DNA of 33,147 nt from Parcubacteria group bacterium Athens0714_12 (GTDB lineage Bacteria; Patescibacteriota; Patescibacteriia; UBA2591; VMGY01). Position 1 is the first letter of the stretch. Each line of letters starts with the position of its first letter. The DNA lies in contig VMGY01000008.1 of the NCBI GenBank assembly GCA_007378955.1, positions 1 through 33,147 on the forward strand. Reading direction: 5' to 3'. Below the pieces are notes generated by a model. That model was not told the DNA's origin, did no database searches, and saw only the letters and a program-made list of their open reading frames with translations. The position numbers and the translations under genes are program-made. This document shows positions 25,246 to 32,463 of this stretch, piece by piece.

Positions 25246-25328
25246 ATAACAATGGAGACGGATTAGCTCTGGATGATAGATTGGATAGTTTTGAAACCAT
25301 CTCAATTTAATATTTTAAAATAAAAATT

Positions 25329-25668
25329 ATGGACAAACTTTATGAACAATCGGAAACCGGCTGTTGCCCGAGGTTTAATCCCGAGCCTTGGCAGGACAAA
25401 TTATTTCTTAAAAACAAGTCAAAAAGTTTTTTTTCATATTCCCTTGAATATGGGACAAGTGATAATCAAGAATATAGAAAAAATTAAAAACGCCGGCGCT
25501 TTTACTCCGGAATCGTTGATGCTTTTTGACGATAAATCTCTTTGGGGCTTCGACATTTATATTGCTGTCAGCAAAGAAATAAAGAAAATGTATTTTTTTT
25601 ACACCACCCGCCCGAAATGCGCCAAAACTTACGGCAAGAATCATACGGTGATTTTGGCTGAAATTTAA
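25329..25668 (+). pseudogene. broken gene of an unassigned conserved family
   Basis: An ATG at 25329 opens a frame MDKLYEQSETGCCPRFNPEP...WQDKLFLKNKSKSFF, which at a run of eight T (25427-25434) is out of phase with the continuation FFHIPLNMGQVIIKNIEKIK...LWGFDIYIAVSKE...KKMYFFYTTRPKCAKTYGKN, ending at 25668. One T too many explains the break. From memory, family members read GCCPRF.P.PWdeKEItW.dKLF and have roughly 40 more residues between IAVSK and IKKLYFFYTTCPKCAKKYGKN; both segments are missing here, so the gene also seems to have lost internal sequence. The Cys of TTCPKC is Arg. The family is annotated only vaguely (hydrolase-like), so no function is claimed. An ORF starting at 25342 covers only the 3' part. 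Confidence 0.6.
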
Positions 25669-25742
25669 AAAGTGCTTTTGAAAATTATTGAAAAAAATTA
25701 AAACATTTTTGGACGACAGATAATCCGCCTTTTGCCAAAAAC

Positions 25743-25773
25743 AAAGACGCTTCAAAATAAAGAAGCGTCTTTT
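25743..25773 (+). terminator. rho-independent terminator
   Basis: A perfect 11-bp stem AAAGACGCTTC/GAAGCGTCTTT with an 8-nt loop and a short T tract, separating the broken gene from the oxidoreductase gene. Confidence 0.75.
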
Positions 25774-25839
25774 AATATAAATACCCCTTGTTTCAAGTAT
25801 AAATTTTTGCTAAACTGATAAATAATTGTCGTTCAGATT

Positions 25840-25848
25840 TGTGATAAT
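25840..25848 (+). promoter_or_regulatory. possible extended -10 promoter for the nitronate monooxygenase gene
   Basis: TGTGATAAT (25840-25848) fits an extended -10. No -35 at the right distance. The start would be near 25855. Confidence 0.35.
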
Positions 25849-25892
25849 AACAAGAATGAACTTTAAAATTTAAACCAAAAAAGGAGGGAAAA

Positions 25893-26960
25893 ATGTTGCC
25901 AAAAATGAAAATCGGGAAATTGGTATTTGAGCCTATTATTCAAGGCGGGATGGGTGCGGGCGTGTCTCTCGCCCCATTGGCTTCCGCTGTTTCAGCGCTC
26001 GGCGGATTAGGAACAGTGGCAGGCGCGGGCATTGATCGGTTAGTGAGCGAAAGAATCGGCAGAAAGGTAAATTCCAGGGAGGCCGCGGCAATTGAGATAA
26101 GTGAAGCAAAAAAATGCGGCAAGCCAATCGCGATAAATGTGATGGTGGCTCTCGTGGATAGCTATAATGAAGTGGTTTTAGGCGCGTTGGACGGCGGAGT
26201 TGATGTGATTATTTCAGGAGCAGGCCCGCCGTTAATGCTTCCTTCAGTAGTTGCCTCTCATCAGCGAGGCAAGGAAGTCGCTTTAATTCCCATTGTTTCT
26301 TCCGGAAGATTTTTAAGGCTTCTCTGTAAGCGATGGGAAAGAATGGGCCATATTCCCGATGCCGTAGTGGTGGAAGGGCCTCTTGCCGGAGGACATCTTG
26401 GTTGGAGAAAGATTGAAGAGATAGAAAATCCAGATAATGCCTTGGAAAAAATTCTTCCTGAATGCGTAGAGGTCGCCAAAGAATTTGGCGGATTTCCCAT
26501 AATCGCCGCCGGAGGAATTGATTGCAAAGAGGAGATTGCCCGATTTCTGTCATTGGGAGCGGCTGGCGTGCAAATAGCCACGCGATTTTTGGCCACTAAA
26601 GAAAGCAGCGCTTCAGAGGACTATAAGCAAGCTGTCCTGAAATGCAAAAAAGAAGACATCATCGTCACGATGATGAGTCCTTGCGGTTTGCCCTTTAGGA
26701 CATTAAAAAATTGTCCGATGTATGAAGGGGTCGCTTCCGGACGGCATAAAACCGTTTGCAATAAAGGATATGTTTTATTGCGGGGGAAGTGCTTGGCAAA
26801 GAGCGACGGCAAACATTTTTTTTGTCTTTGCAATGGCCTTTTCAGCTCGGCTGGTTATAGTTATGAAGGGACGCCTCCTCTTTATACTGTGGGCGCGAAA
26901 GCTTATCTTATTGATAAGATTTCAACAACAGAGGAGGTGATGAACGAATTAACGAATTAA
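25893..26960 (+). CDS. nitronate monooxygenase-like FMN oxidoreductase
   Basis: The 355-residue protein has the TIM-barrel pattern of the 2-nitropropane dioxygenase (nitronate monooxygenase) family. FEPIIQGGMGAGVS (residues 12-25) is the FMN-binding start, followed by LASAVSALGGLGTVAGAG, PIAINVMVAL and VDVIISGAGPP. EGPLAGGHLGW (about 161-171) holds the family's active-site His. FPIIAAGGIDCKEEIARFL and LGAAGVQIATRFLATKES bind the FMN phosphate. A Cys-rich insert (CGLPFRTLKNCPMYEG..., CNKGYVLLRGKCLAKS..., CLCNGLF; about 266-316) is also seen in the FabK-like/NPD branch. It may oxidise nitronates or act in another FMN reaction. It has AGGAGG (25882-25887) six bases before the ATG, unlike most neighbours, and is flanked by terminators on both sides. 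Confidence 0.88.
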   Translation: MLPKMKIGKLVFEPIIQGGMGAGVSLAPLASAVSALGGLGTVAGAGIDRLVSERIGRKVNSREAAAIEISEAKKCGKPIAINVMVALVDSYNEVVLGALDGGVDVIISGAGPPLMLPSVVASHQRGKEVALIPIVSSGRFLRLLCKRWERMGHIPDAVVVEGPLAGGHLGWRKIEEIENPDNALEKILPECVEVAKEFGGFPIIAAGGIDCKEEIARFLSLGAAGVQIATRFLATKESSASEDYKQAVLKCKKEDIIVTMMSPCGLPFRTLKNCPMYEGVASGRHKTVCNKGYVLLRGKCLAKSDGKHFFCLCNGLFSSAGYSYEGTPPLYTVGAKAYLIDKISTTEEVMNELTN

Positions 26961-26974
26961 CAAAATAAAACAAA

Positions 26975-27013
26975 AAGGGTTTGCCGGAATAATTTCGGCA
27001 AACCCTTATTTTA
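26975..27013 (+). terminator. rho-independent terminator after the oxidoreductase gene
   Basis: A perfect 12-bp stem AAGGGTTTGCCG/CGGCAAACCCTT with a 9-nt loop, then ATTTTAATT. Confidence 0.75.
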
Positions 27014-27023
27014 ATTATCGCTC

Positions 27024-27052
27024 TTGTCTTAAAGCTAAAATTTTGATAATCT
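27024..27052 (+). promoter_or_regulatory. possible promoter for ileS-dnaG-rpoD
   Basis: TTGTCT (27024-27029) and TAATCT (27047-27052) are 17 bp apart; an alternative -10 GATAAT starts at 27045. Either gives a start within a few bases of the ileS ATG. Confidence 0.45.
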
Positions 27053-27059
27053 ACTTAAT

Positions 27060-30000
27060 ATGGACCAAGAAAAATTTTCTCAATTTGAGGAAGAAATTTT
27101 AAAATACTGGGAGGATAAAAAAATTTTTGCCAAATCTTTAGAGCAAAGAAAAAACGCTCCTCTTTTTAGTTTTTACGACGGCCCGCCTTTTGCTTCCGGT
27201 TCGCCGCATTACGGCCACATTTTAGCCAGCGTGATTAAAGATTCCATTACTCGTTATTGGACAATGAAAGGTTATAAAGTGGAGAGGACGGTCGGCTGGG
27301 ATTGCCATGGCTTGCCCGTAGAAAATTTGGTGGAAAAAAAATTAAATATTAAAACTAAAAAAGAAATCGAATCTTTAGATGAAGGCAAAGAAAAAAGCAT
27401 TGAGAAATTTAATCAAGCCTGCAGAGATTCAATTTATCTTTGTTTGGATGAGTGGCTGAAGACTTTGCGCCGCATCGGCCGCTGGGCTGATTATTCAAAG
27501 CAATACGCGACTTATAAAAACGAATATATAGAATCAGTTTGGTGGGCGTTTAAACAATTATATAATAAAGGATTGATTTATAAAGATTTCAGAGTCGCGC
27601 CTTATTGTCCGCGCTGCGGCACTTCCATTTCTAATTTTGAAGTCAATCTGGGATACCGCGAAGTGGAAGACCAGTCGATTTTTATAAAATTCAAGATTAA
27701 GCGTCATCCCGAGGGAATTTCAGCGACCAAAGGATCCCGTGTCAATCCGCGGGATTGCCGCGTCGCCTCTGGCAAGGCTCTTCGCAATGACATTTTTGAT
27801 GCATATTTTTTGGTTTGGACAACCACGCCTTGGACATTGCCGGCTAATTTATTTTTAGCCGTGGGCGAAGAAGTTGATTATGTCAAAGTTAAATTAAACA
27901 GCGAAAATTTAATTTTAGCCGAAGCTCGTCTGGAAATTTTGGAAGGCGATTATGAAATCATCGAAAAAATTAAAGGCAAGGAATTGCTTGAGGTGGAATA
28001 CGAACCGCTTTTTAAATGGAAGAATCATAAATATAAAATATTGGCAGGCAATGATTTTGTTTCCACAGAAGACGGCACAGGCATTGTCCATATCGCGCCG
28101 GCTTTCGGCGAAATTGACAATCAAATCGGCAAAAAAGAAAATTTAAAAGAGTTTCCGATTAATGTTGATTTGGAAGGAAAAATTATCAAAGGGTTAAATA
28201 TTCCCGGCGAAGGAGAATTTGTCAAAAAAGCGGATGAAAAAATAAAAAAAGATTTAAAAAATCGCGGTTTATTATATAAGGAAGAAAAAATCACCCATAC
28301 TTATCCTTTTTGTTGGCGTTGCGATTCGCCTTTGCTTTATTATCCTTTGGAAAGCTGGTATATCAGGGTGACGGCGCTCAAAGACAAGCTGATTGAAAAT
28401 AATTTGAATTTGGAATTAAAACAAGTAGACGGAAAAATAAAAAAAGGAATTTATTGGATGCCTAATCATTTGAAAGAAGGCCGATTCGGCAAATGGCTTG
28501 AAGGCGTCCGTGATTGGGATATTTCCCGCAGCCGTTATTGGGGCGCGCCGATTCCAATTTGGGAATGCGAAAAGTGCGAAAGCGTAAAAATTGTCGGCAG
28601 TATTAAAGAGTTGGGAAAACAAAAGCCGGAAGATTTGCATCGGCCATATATTGACCAAATAGAATTTACTTGCGAATGCGGCGGAAAAATGAAAAGGGTG
28701 GAAGGTGTTTTTGATTGTTGGCTTGAATCAGGCTCAATGCCTTTTGCCCAATATCATTATCCTTTTGAAAATAAAGAAAAATTTGAGCAAGGATTCCCCG
28801 CTGATTTTATCGCCGAGGGATTGGACCAAACGCGCGGCTGGTTTTATACTTTGCATGTTTTAGCCGTGGCAATCTTTGAAAAACCGGCTTTTAAAAATGT
28901 GATTGTCAATGGTTTGATTTTAGCGGCGGATGGAAAAAAATTAAGCAAGCGCTTAAAAAATTATACCCCGCCGGAAGAAATATTTAACAAATACGGCGTT
29001 GACGCTTTGCGTTATTTTTTATTAACTTCGGCGCCGATGGGCGAGGATTGCCGTTTTTCCAGCCAGCAAGTGGAAGAAACTTTCCGCAAAATAATTATCA
29101 TTTTATGGAATGTTTATACTTTTTATGAAATGCATGGCGCGGGGCAATTGACAACTGACAATCGACAACTGACAACCCCTGAAAATATTTTAGACCAATG
29201 GATAATCGCGAAATTAAATCTTTTAATTAAAGAAACAACGCAATATTTAGATAACTATGATTTGAATAAAGCAACTCGCCTTTTGGCTGATTTTGTCAAT
29301 GAATTGTCAACCTGGTATTTAAGAAGAAGCCGGACAAGATTTAAAAGCGAGGAGCAAAAAGAGCGGGGAGAAGTTTCAGCGACCCTTCATTATGTTTTAT
29401 TGAATTTGACCAAATTGCTGTCCCCTTTCATTGTTTTTTTGAGCGATGTTATTTACCAGAAAATTTCTTCAAACAAAGAATCAGTCCATTTGGAAGATTG
29501 GCCTCTGGCTGACGAGAATTTAATCAATCAAAAACTTTTAGAAGAAATGGAATTAGTCAAAGAAGTGGTGGAATTAGGATTAGCGGCCAGGGCGGAAGCG
29601 AAAATAAAAATCAGGCAGCCCTTAGGGAACTTACAACTTACAACTTACAACTCACAACTTAATGAACAATTAATTAATTTAATAAAAGACGAATTAAATA
29701 TTAAAAAAGTTAATCTTGTCAAAAAAATAAAAAAAGAGGGAGTGGTGGTGAAAGAAAATAATAAAATTAAAATCGCCTTGGAAACGGCGATTACGCCCGA
29801 ATTGAAACAAGAAGGAATGATAAGGGAATTAATCAGGCAGATAAATTCTTTTAGAAAAGAGCTGAAATTAACTGTTAAAGATTCAGTCAATATTTATTTG
29901 CAGACAGAAAGCAAGGAATTAAAAGAAGCCGTGAAAAAATATTATTCGTCATTGCTTAAAAATGTTTTGGCCAAAGAGATTAAATTTGAGAAAAAAGAAT

Positions 30001-30065
30001 CAGCCCACCAAAAAGAATTGGAGATTGAAAAAATAAAAGTTTTTATTAATATAGAAAAAATTTAG
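27060..30065 (+). CDS. ileS: isoleucyl-tRNA synthetase
   Basis: The 1001-residue class I synthetase has YDGPPFASGSPHYGHIL with the HIGH motif at residues 50-53, GWDCHGLPVE, the CP1 editing domain (VWTTTPWTLPAN near 260), RDWDISRSRYWGAPIP, and a KMSKS counterpart KLSKR near 627-631. CPRCGTS (near 184) and CWRCDSPLLYY bear zinc-type Cys. The PHYGH form and the KLSKR loop resemble the eukaryote/archaea-like (type 2) enzymes, which are often mupirocin resistant (family knowledge). Three stretches look foreign: residues 215-244, encoded by a palindromic repeat, and 696-705 (QLTTDNRQLTT) and 857-868 ([11 protein letters not shown]), encoded by heptad arrays. It charges tRNA-Ile and here should also recognise the UAU isoacceptor at 1253. 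dnaG follows after 9 bp. Confidence 0.96.
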   Translation: MDQEKFSQFEEEILKYWEDKKIFAKSLEQRKNAPLFSFYDGPPFASGSPHYGHILASVIKDSITRYWTMKGYKVERTVGWDCHGLPVENLVEKKLNIKTKKEIESLDEGKEKSIEKFNQACRDSIYLCLDEWLKTLRRIGRWADYSKQYATYKNEYIESVWWAFKQLYNKGLIYKDFRVAPYCPRCGTSISNFEVNLGYREVEDQSIFIKFKIKRHPEGISATKGSRVNPRDCRVASGKALRNDIFDAYFLVWTTTPWTLPANLFLAVGEEVDYVKVKLNSENLILAEARLEILEGDYEIIEKIKGKELLEVEYEPLFKWKNHKYKILAGNDFVSTEDGTGIVHIAPAFGEIDNQIGKKENLKEFPINVDLEGKIIKGLNIPGEGEFVKKADEKIKKDLKNRGLLYKEEKITHTYPFCWRCDSPLLYYPLESWYIRVTALKDKLIENNLNLELKQVDGKIKKGIYWMPNHLKEGRFGKWLEGVRDWDISRSRYWGAPIPIWECEKCESVKIVGSIKELGKQKPEDLHRPYIDQIEFTCECGGKMKRVEGVFDCWLESGSMPFAQYHYPFENKEKFEQGFPADFIAEGLDQTRGWFYTLHVLAVAIFEKPAFKNVIVNGLILAADGKKLSKRLKNYTPPEEIFNKYGVDALRYFLLTSAPMGEDCRFSSQQVEETFRKIIIILWNVYTFYEMHGAGQLTTDNRQLTTPENILDQWIIAKLNLLIKETTQYLDNYDLNKATRLLADFVNELSTWYLRRSRTRFKSEEQKERGEVSATLHYVLLNLTKLLSPFIVFLSDVIYQKISSNKESVHLEDWPLADENLINQKLLEEMELVKEVVELGLAARAEAKIKIRQPLGNLQLTTYNSQLNEQLINLIKDELNIKKVNLVKKIKKEGVVVKENNKIKIALETAITPELKQEGMIRELIRQINSFRKELKLTVKDSVNIYLQTESKELKEAVKKYYSSLLKNVLAKEIKFEKKESAHQKELEIEKIKVFINIEKI
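27703..27791 (+). repeat. palindromic repeat element translated inside ileS
   Basis: The 89-bp segment begins GTCATCCCGAG, contains GGATCCCG (27732-27739) and a CCGCGGGATTG palindrome, and ends with CTCTTCGCAATGAC, like the groES-groEL element. It is read in frame as about 30 residues (215-244) rich in Arg, Gly and Ser, between two conserved IleRS blocks. Confidence 0.75.
29146..29173 (+). repeat. heptad repeat, four units, inside ileS
   Basis: AATTGAC, AACTGAC, AATCGAC, AACTGAC, in phase, translated as about nine residues of IleRS (696-705). Confidence 0.7.
29628..29662 (+). repeat. heptad repeat, five units, inside ileS
   Basis: AACTTAC three times, then AACTCAC and AACTTAA, translated as about twelve residues (857-868) just after the conserved KIRQPL segment. 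Confidence 0.75.
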
Positions 30066-30074
30066 TTATTTTCT

Positions 30075-31886
30075 ATGATAGATAATGCGATTGAGGAGAT
30101 TAAATCTCGTTTGGATATCACGGAGATTATATCCGAATACATTACTTTAAGGCAGGCAGGGATTAATTTTAGGGCGCTTTGTCCTTTCCATAAAGAGAAG
30201 ACGCCTTCTTTTTTTGTTTCGCCGGAAAGGCAGCTTTGGAAGTGTTTCGGCTGCAATGAGGGAGGGGATATTTTCGCGTTTGTGATGAAAATGGAAGGCA
30301 TAGAATTTCCCGAAGCTTTGCGGCTTTTGGCGAAAAAAGCGGGCGTGGAGCTGGAAACCAGAGATCCGCGCGCGACCAGCCAGAAAACAAAACTTTTAGA
30401 TATTTGCCAGGAGACGGCCGCTTTTTACCAATCAATTCTTTATTCTCAGGCTGGCGAAAAAATCAAGCAATATCTTAAAGAAAGAAAAATTTCCGAGCAA
30501 AGCATAAAAAGTTTTTTTCTTGGTTACGCTCCTGATTCATGGAACAGCCTTTTGCAATTTTTAACCAAAAAAGGGCACAAAGAAAAAGACCTTGAATCAG
30601 CCGGCTTGATTATTAAAAAAGCGCAAGGCGGTTATTACGACCGTTTTAGAAATCGCCTGATGTTTACCATTTTAGACCCTCATAGCGTGATAGTCGGCTT
30701 TGCCGGCCGGAGCTTAGACGACCAAGACAGCGCTAAATATATCAATAGCCCGGAAACGCGAATTTATTATAAGTCCCGCCTTTTGTATGCTGTTGACAAA
30801 GCAAAAAGCGAAATTAAAAAAATGAACTTCGCTATTTTAGTGGAGGGTTATATGGATGTTATTTCGTCTCATCAAGCCGGAATAAAAAACGTGGTTGCCA
30901 GCGCGGGGACAAGTTTGACCATGGATCAAATCAAACTTTTAAAACGTTATACTGCCAATGTGGTTTTGGCTTTTGATATTGATTTGGCGGGGCAAGAAGC
31001 GACCAAGCGAAGCATTGACCTTCTTTTGGAAGAAGAGGTGAATGTTAAAATCGCTGTTTTGTCGCGCGGCAAAGATCCCGATGAATTGATAAAAAAAAGC
31101 CCCCAAGAATGGAAGGAGTCAATTGAAAAAGCAAAAAGGATTATGGATTATTATTTTGATTCCACTTTTTCAAATTTAGACATCGGCAAGGTGGAAGATA
31201 AAAAGAAAGCGGCTAAAATATTACTACCCATTATCGCTAAAATCGGCGACAAAATAGAACAAAGCCACTGGCTGCAGAAATTAAGCGGAAATATAAAAGT
31301 GGAAGAAAAAATTTTAAGGGAAGTTTTGGAAAAGCAAAGACAAAAAATCCGTCCGGGATTTTTAAAGAAAAAAGACGCCGGAGAACAGAAAAAAGTCGTT
31401 ATTGACCGTTATTTCTTGATCGGCGAGCAATTAATCGGCTTAATTTTGAAAAGTTTGTGCTTATCACCCAAAAAAGACGAATCTTTGTTTGAAATTGTAA
31501 ATAATTTGCCCTTAGAAGCGTTAAAAAACGAAAAATTACAAGAACTTGCCAAACAGCTAATATTTTGTTACAATAATTTTTATAAAAAGAACTTTGATTT
31601 TAGCTACTCTGAATTTAAAAAAGAGATAGGTCCCGCCAGCGCGGGATATTCGGATTTATTGCTTTTTAATATAGAAAAAGATTTTCCCATGTTGGAAAAA
31701 AAAGTTTTAGAAAAAGAAATCAACCAATCAACTAAAAACTTAAAAAAGAATTTATTTCTTAAGAGATTAAAAGAAGTGGAAAACCAACTCAAGAACGCGG
31801 AAAACAAAAAAAATAAAGAGGAGATAGAAAATCTTACCCAAGAATTAAAAAACATCACTCAAGAATTATTTAAGCTGATGCGGTAA
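30075..31886 (+). CDS. dnaG: DNA primase
   Basis: The 603-residue protein has the DnaG order. The N-terminal zinc-binding domain has C36-P-F-H39 and C57-F-G-C60, followed by the GGDIFAFVMKMEG block. The catalytic core carries FAGRSLDD and KYINSPETRIYYKSRLLYAVDKAK, and the Toprim site has the acidic residues E (LVEGYMDV, near 256) and DxD (FDIDLAG, near 298), with ASAGTSLTMDQIKLL between. The last 150 residues are helical and less conserved, ending in a coiled-coil-like Lys/Glu/Asn stretch (about 560-600), which would contact the replicative helicase. It makes RNA primers on the lagging strand. It starts 9 bp after ileS and 64 bp before rpoD, as in the dnaG-rpoD linkage of many bacteria. Confidence 0.95.
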   Translation: MIDNAIEEIKSRLDITEIISEYITLRQAGINFRALCPFHKEKTPSFFVSPERQLWKCFGCNEGGDIFAFVMKMEGIEFPEALRLLAKKAGVELETRDPRATSQKTKLLDICQETAAFYQSILYSQAGEKIKQYLKERKISEQSIKSFFLGYAPDSWNSLLQFLTKKGHKEKDLESAGLIIKKAQGGYYDRFRNRLMFTILDPHSVIVGFAGRSLDDQDSAKYINSPETRIYYKSRLLYAVDKAKSEIKKMNFAILVEGYMDVISSHQAGIKNVVASAGTSLTMDQIKLLKRYTANVVLAFDIDLAGQEATKRSIDLLLEEEVNVKIAVLSRGKDPDELIKKSPQEWKESIEKAKRIMDYYFDSTFSNLDIGKVEDKKKAAKILLPIIAKIGDKIEQSHWLQKLSGNIKVEEKILREVLEKQRQKIRPGFLKKKDAGEQKKVVIDRYFLIGEQLIGLILKSLCLSPKKDESLFEIVNNLPLEALKNEKLQELAKQLIFCYNNFYKKNFDFSYSEFKKEIGPASAGYSDLLLFNIEKDFPMLEKKVLEKEINQSTKNLKKNLFLKRLKEVENQLKNAENKKNKEEIENLTQELKNITQELFKLMR

Positions 31887-31950
31887 TTTTATTTATAAAA
31901 ACCCCATAGGGAGATCGCGGGGCGGGATAAGAATTTGCCAATTTTATTTT

Positions 31951-32463
31951 ATGCCTAAGAAAAATAAATTAAAAAATAAAAAAGCTCATGGTTCGGAAAA
32001 GAAAAAAATTTTCAAACCTAAGAAATTAAAAAAAGCTCCAAAAAAATCCGGGCGGAATTTGCCAAAGAAAAATTTAAAAGCAAAGGCGAAAAAAACCAAG
32101 GCAATCAAAGTTAAAGAAAAAAAATCCATTGGCCGGGAAAAGGAAAAAGCCAAAAAAATCAAAGGCGTCTGGCCTCAAAAAGAATCGGAAGAATTATTAA
32201 TCAAAGGGAAGAACCGGGGCTTTCTCACGGAAAACGAGCTTTTATACGCTTTTCCCAATTTGGAAGATTATTTAAAAGAATATGAAAATTTTTTAGATGC
32301 CTTGGATTGCATCGGACTTGAAATAAAAGAATCTGCTGAAAATATTTTAGAAAAGAAAGAAGATAAAAAAAAGGCTTCGCGTTCTTTTACTTTCGGCAAG
32401 TTTGAAGGCGATTCAATTCAAATGTATTTAAAAGAAATCGGACGCCGTCCAAAAATTAGTTAA
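31951..32463 (+). CDS. rpoD: RNA polymerase primary sigma factor, N-terminal fragment
   Basis: Residues 1-75 are an extremely Lys-rich, low-complexity tail ([17 protein letters not shown] and similar), where housekeeping sigma factors usually have the acidic region 1.1. Residues 80-130 ([32 protein letters not shown]) match the regulatory helix domain that precedes region 1.2 in Gram-positive-type SigA. Region 1.2 begins normally ([12 protein letters not shown]) and is then broken: after GRRPKIS comes a stop. In B. subtilis SigA about 24 residues separate YLKEIGR from the RRLAEANLRL block; here the matching KLVKANLRL follows almost at once in another frame. The gene thus seems to have lost about 70 bp with a change of frame, or the assembly is wrong here. 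It is 64 bp after dnaG. Confidence 0.75.
   Translation: MPKKNKLKNKKAHGSEKKKIFKPKKLKKAPKKSGRNLPKKNLKAKAKKTKAIKVKEKKSIGREKEKAKKIKGVWPQKESEELLIKGKNRGFLTENELLYAFPNLEDYLKEYENFLDALDCIGLEIKESAENILEKKEDKKKASRSFTFGKFEGDSIQMYLKEIGRRPKIS

Noticed and set aside
25408-25755. Minus-strand 115-codon frame over the broken gene at 25329
   Set aside because: The plus strand carries conserved family text (HIPLN, LWG, YFFYTT) in this interval; the minus frame has none and runs through the terminator stem.
26209-26596. Minus-strand open frames of more than 100 codons over the oxidoreductase gene
   Set aside because: Two overlapping frames on the same antisense stretch, no family resemblance, while the plus-strand protein shows family motifs throughout.
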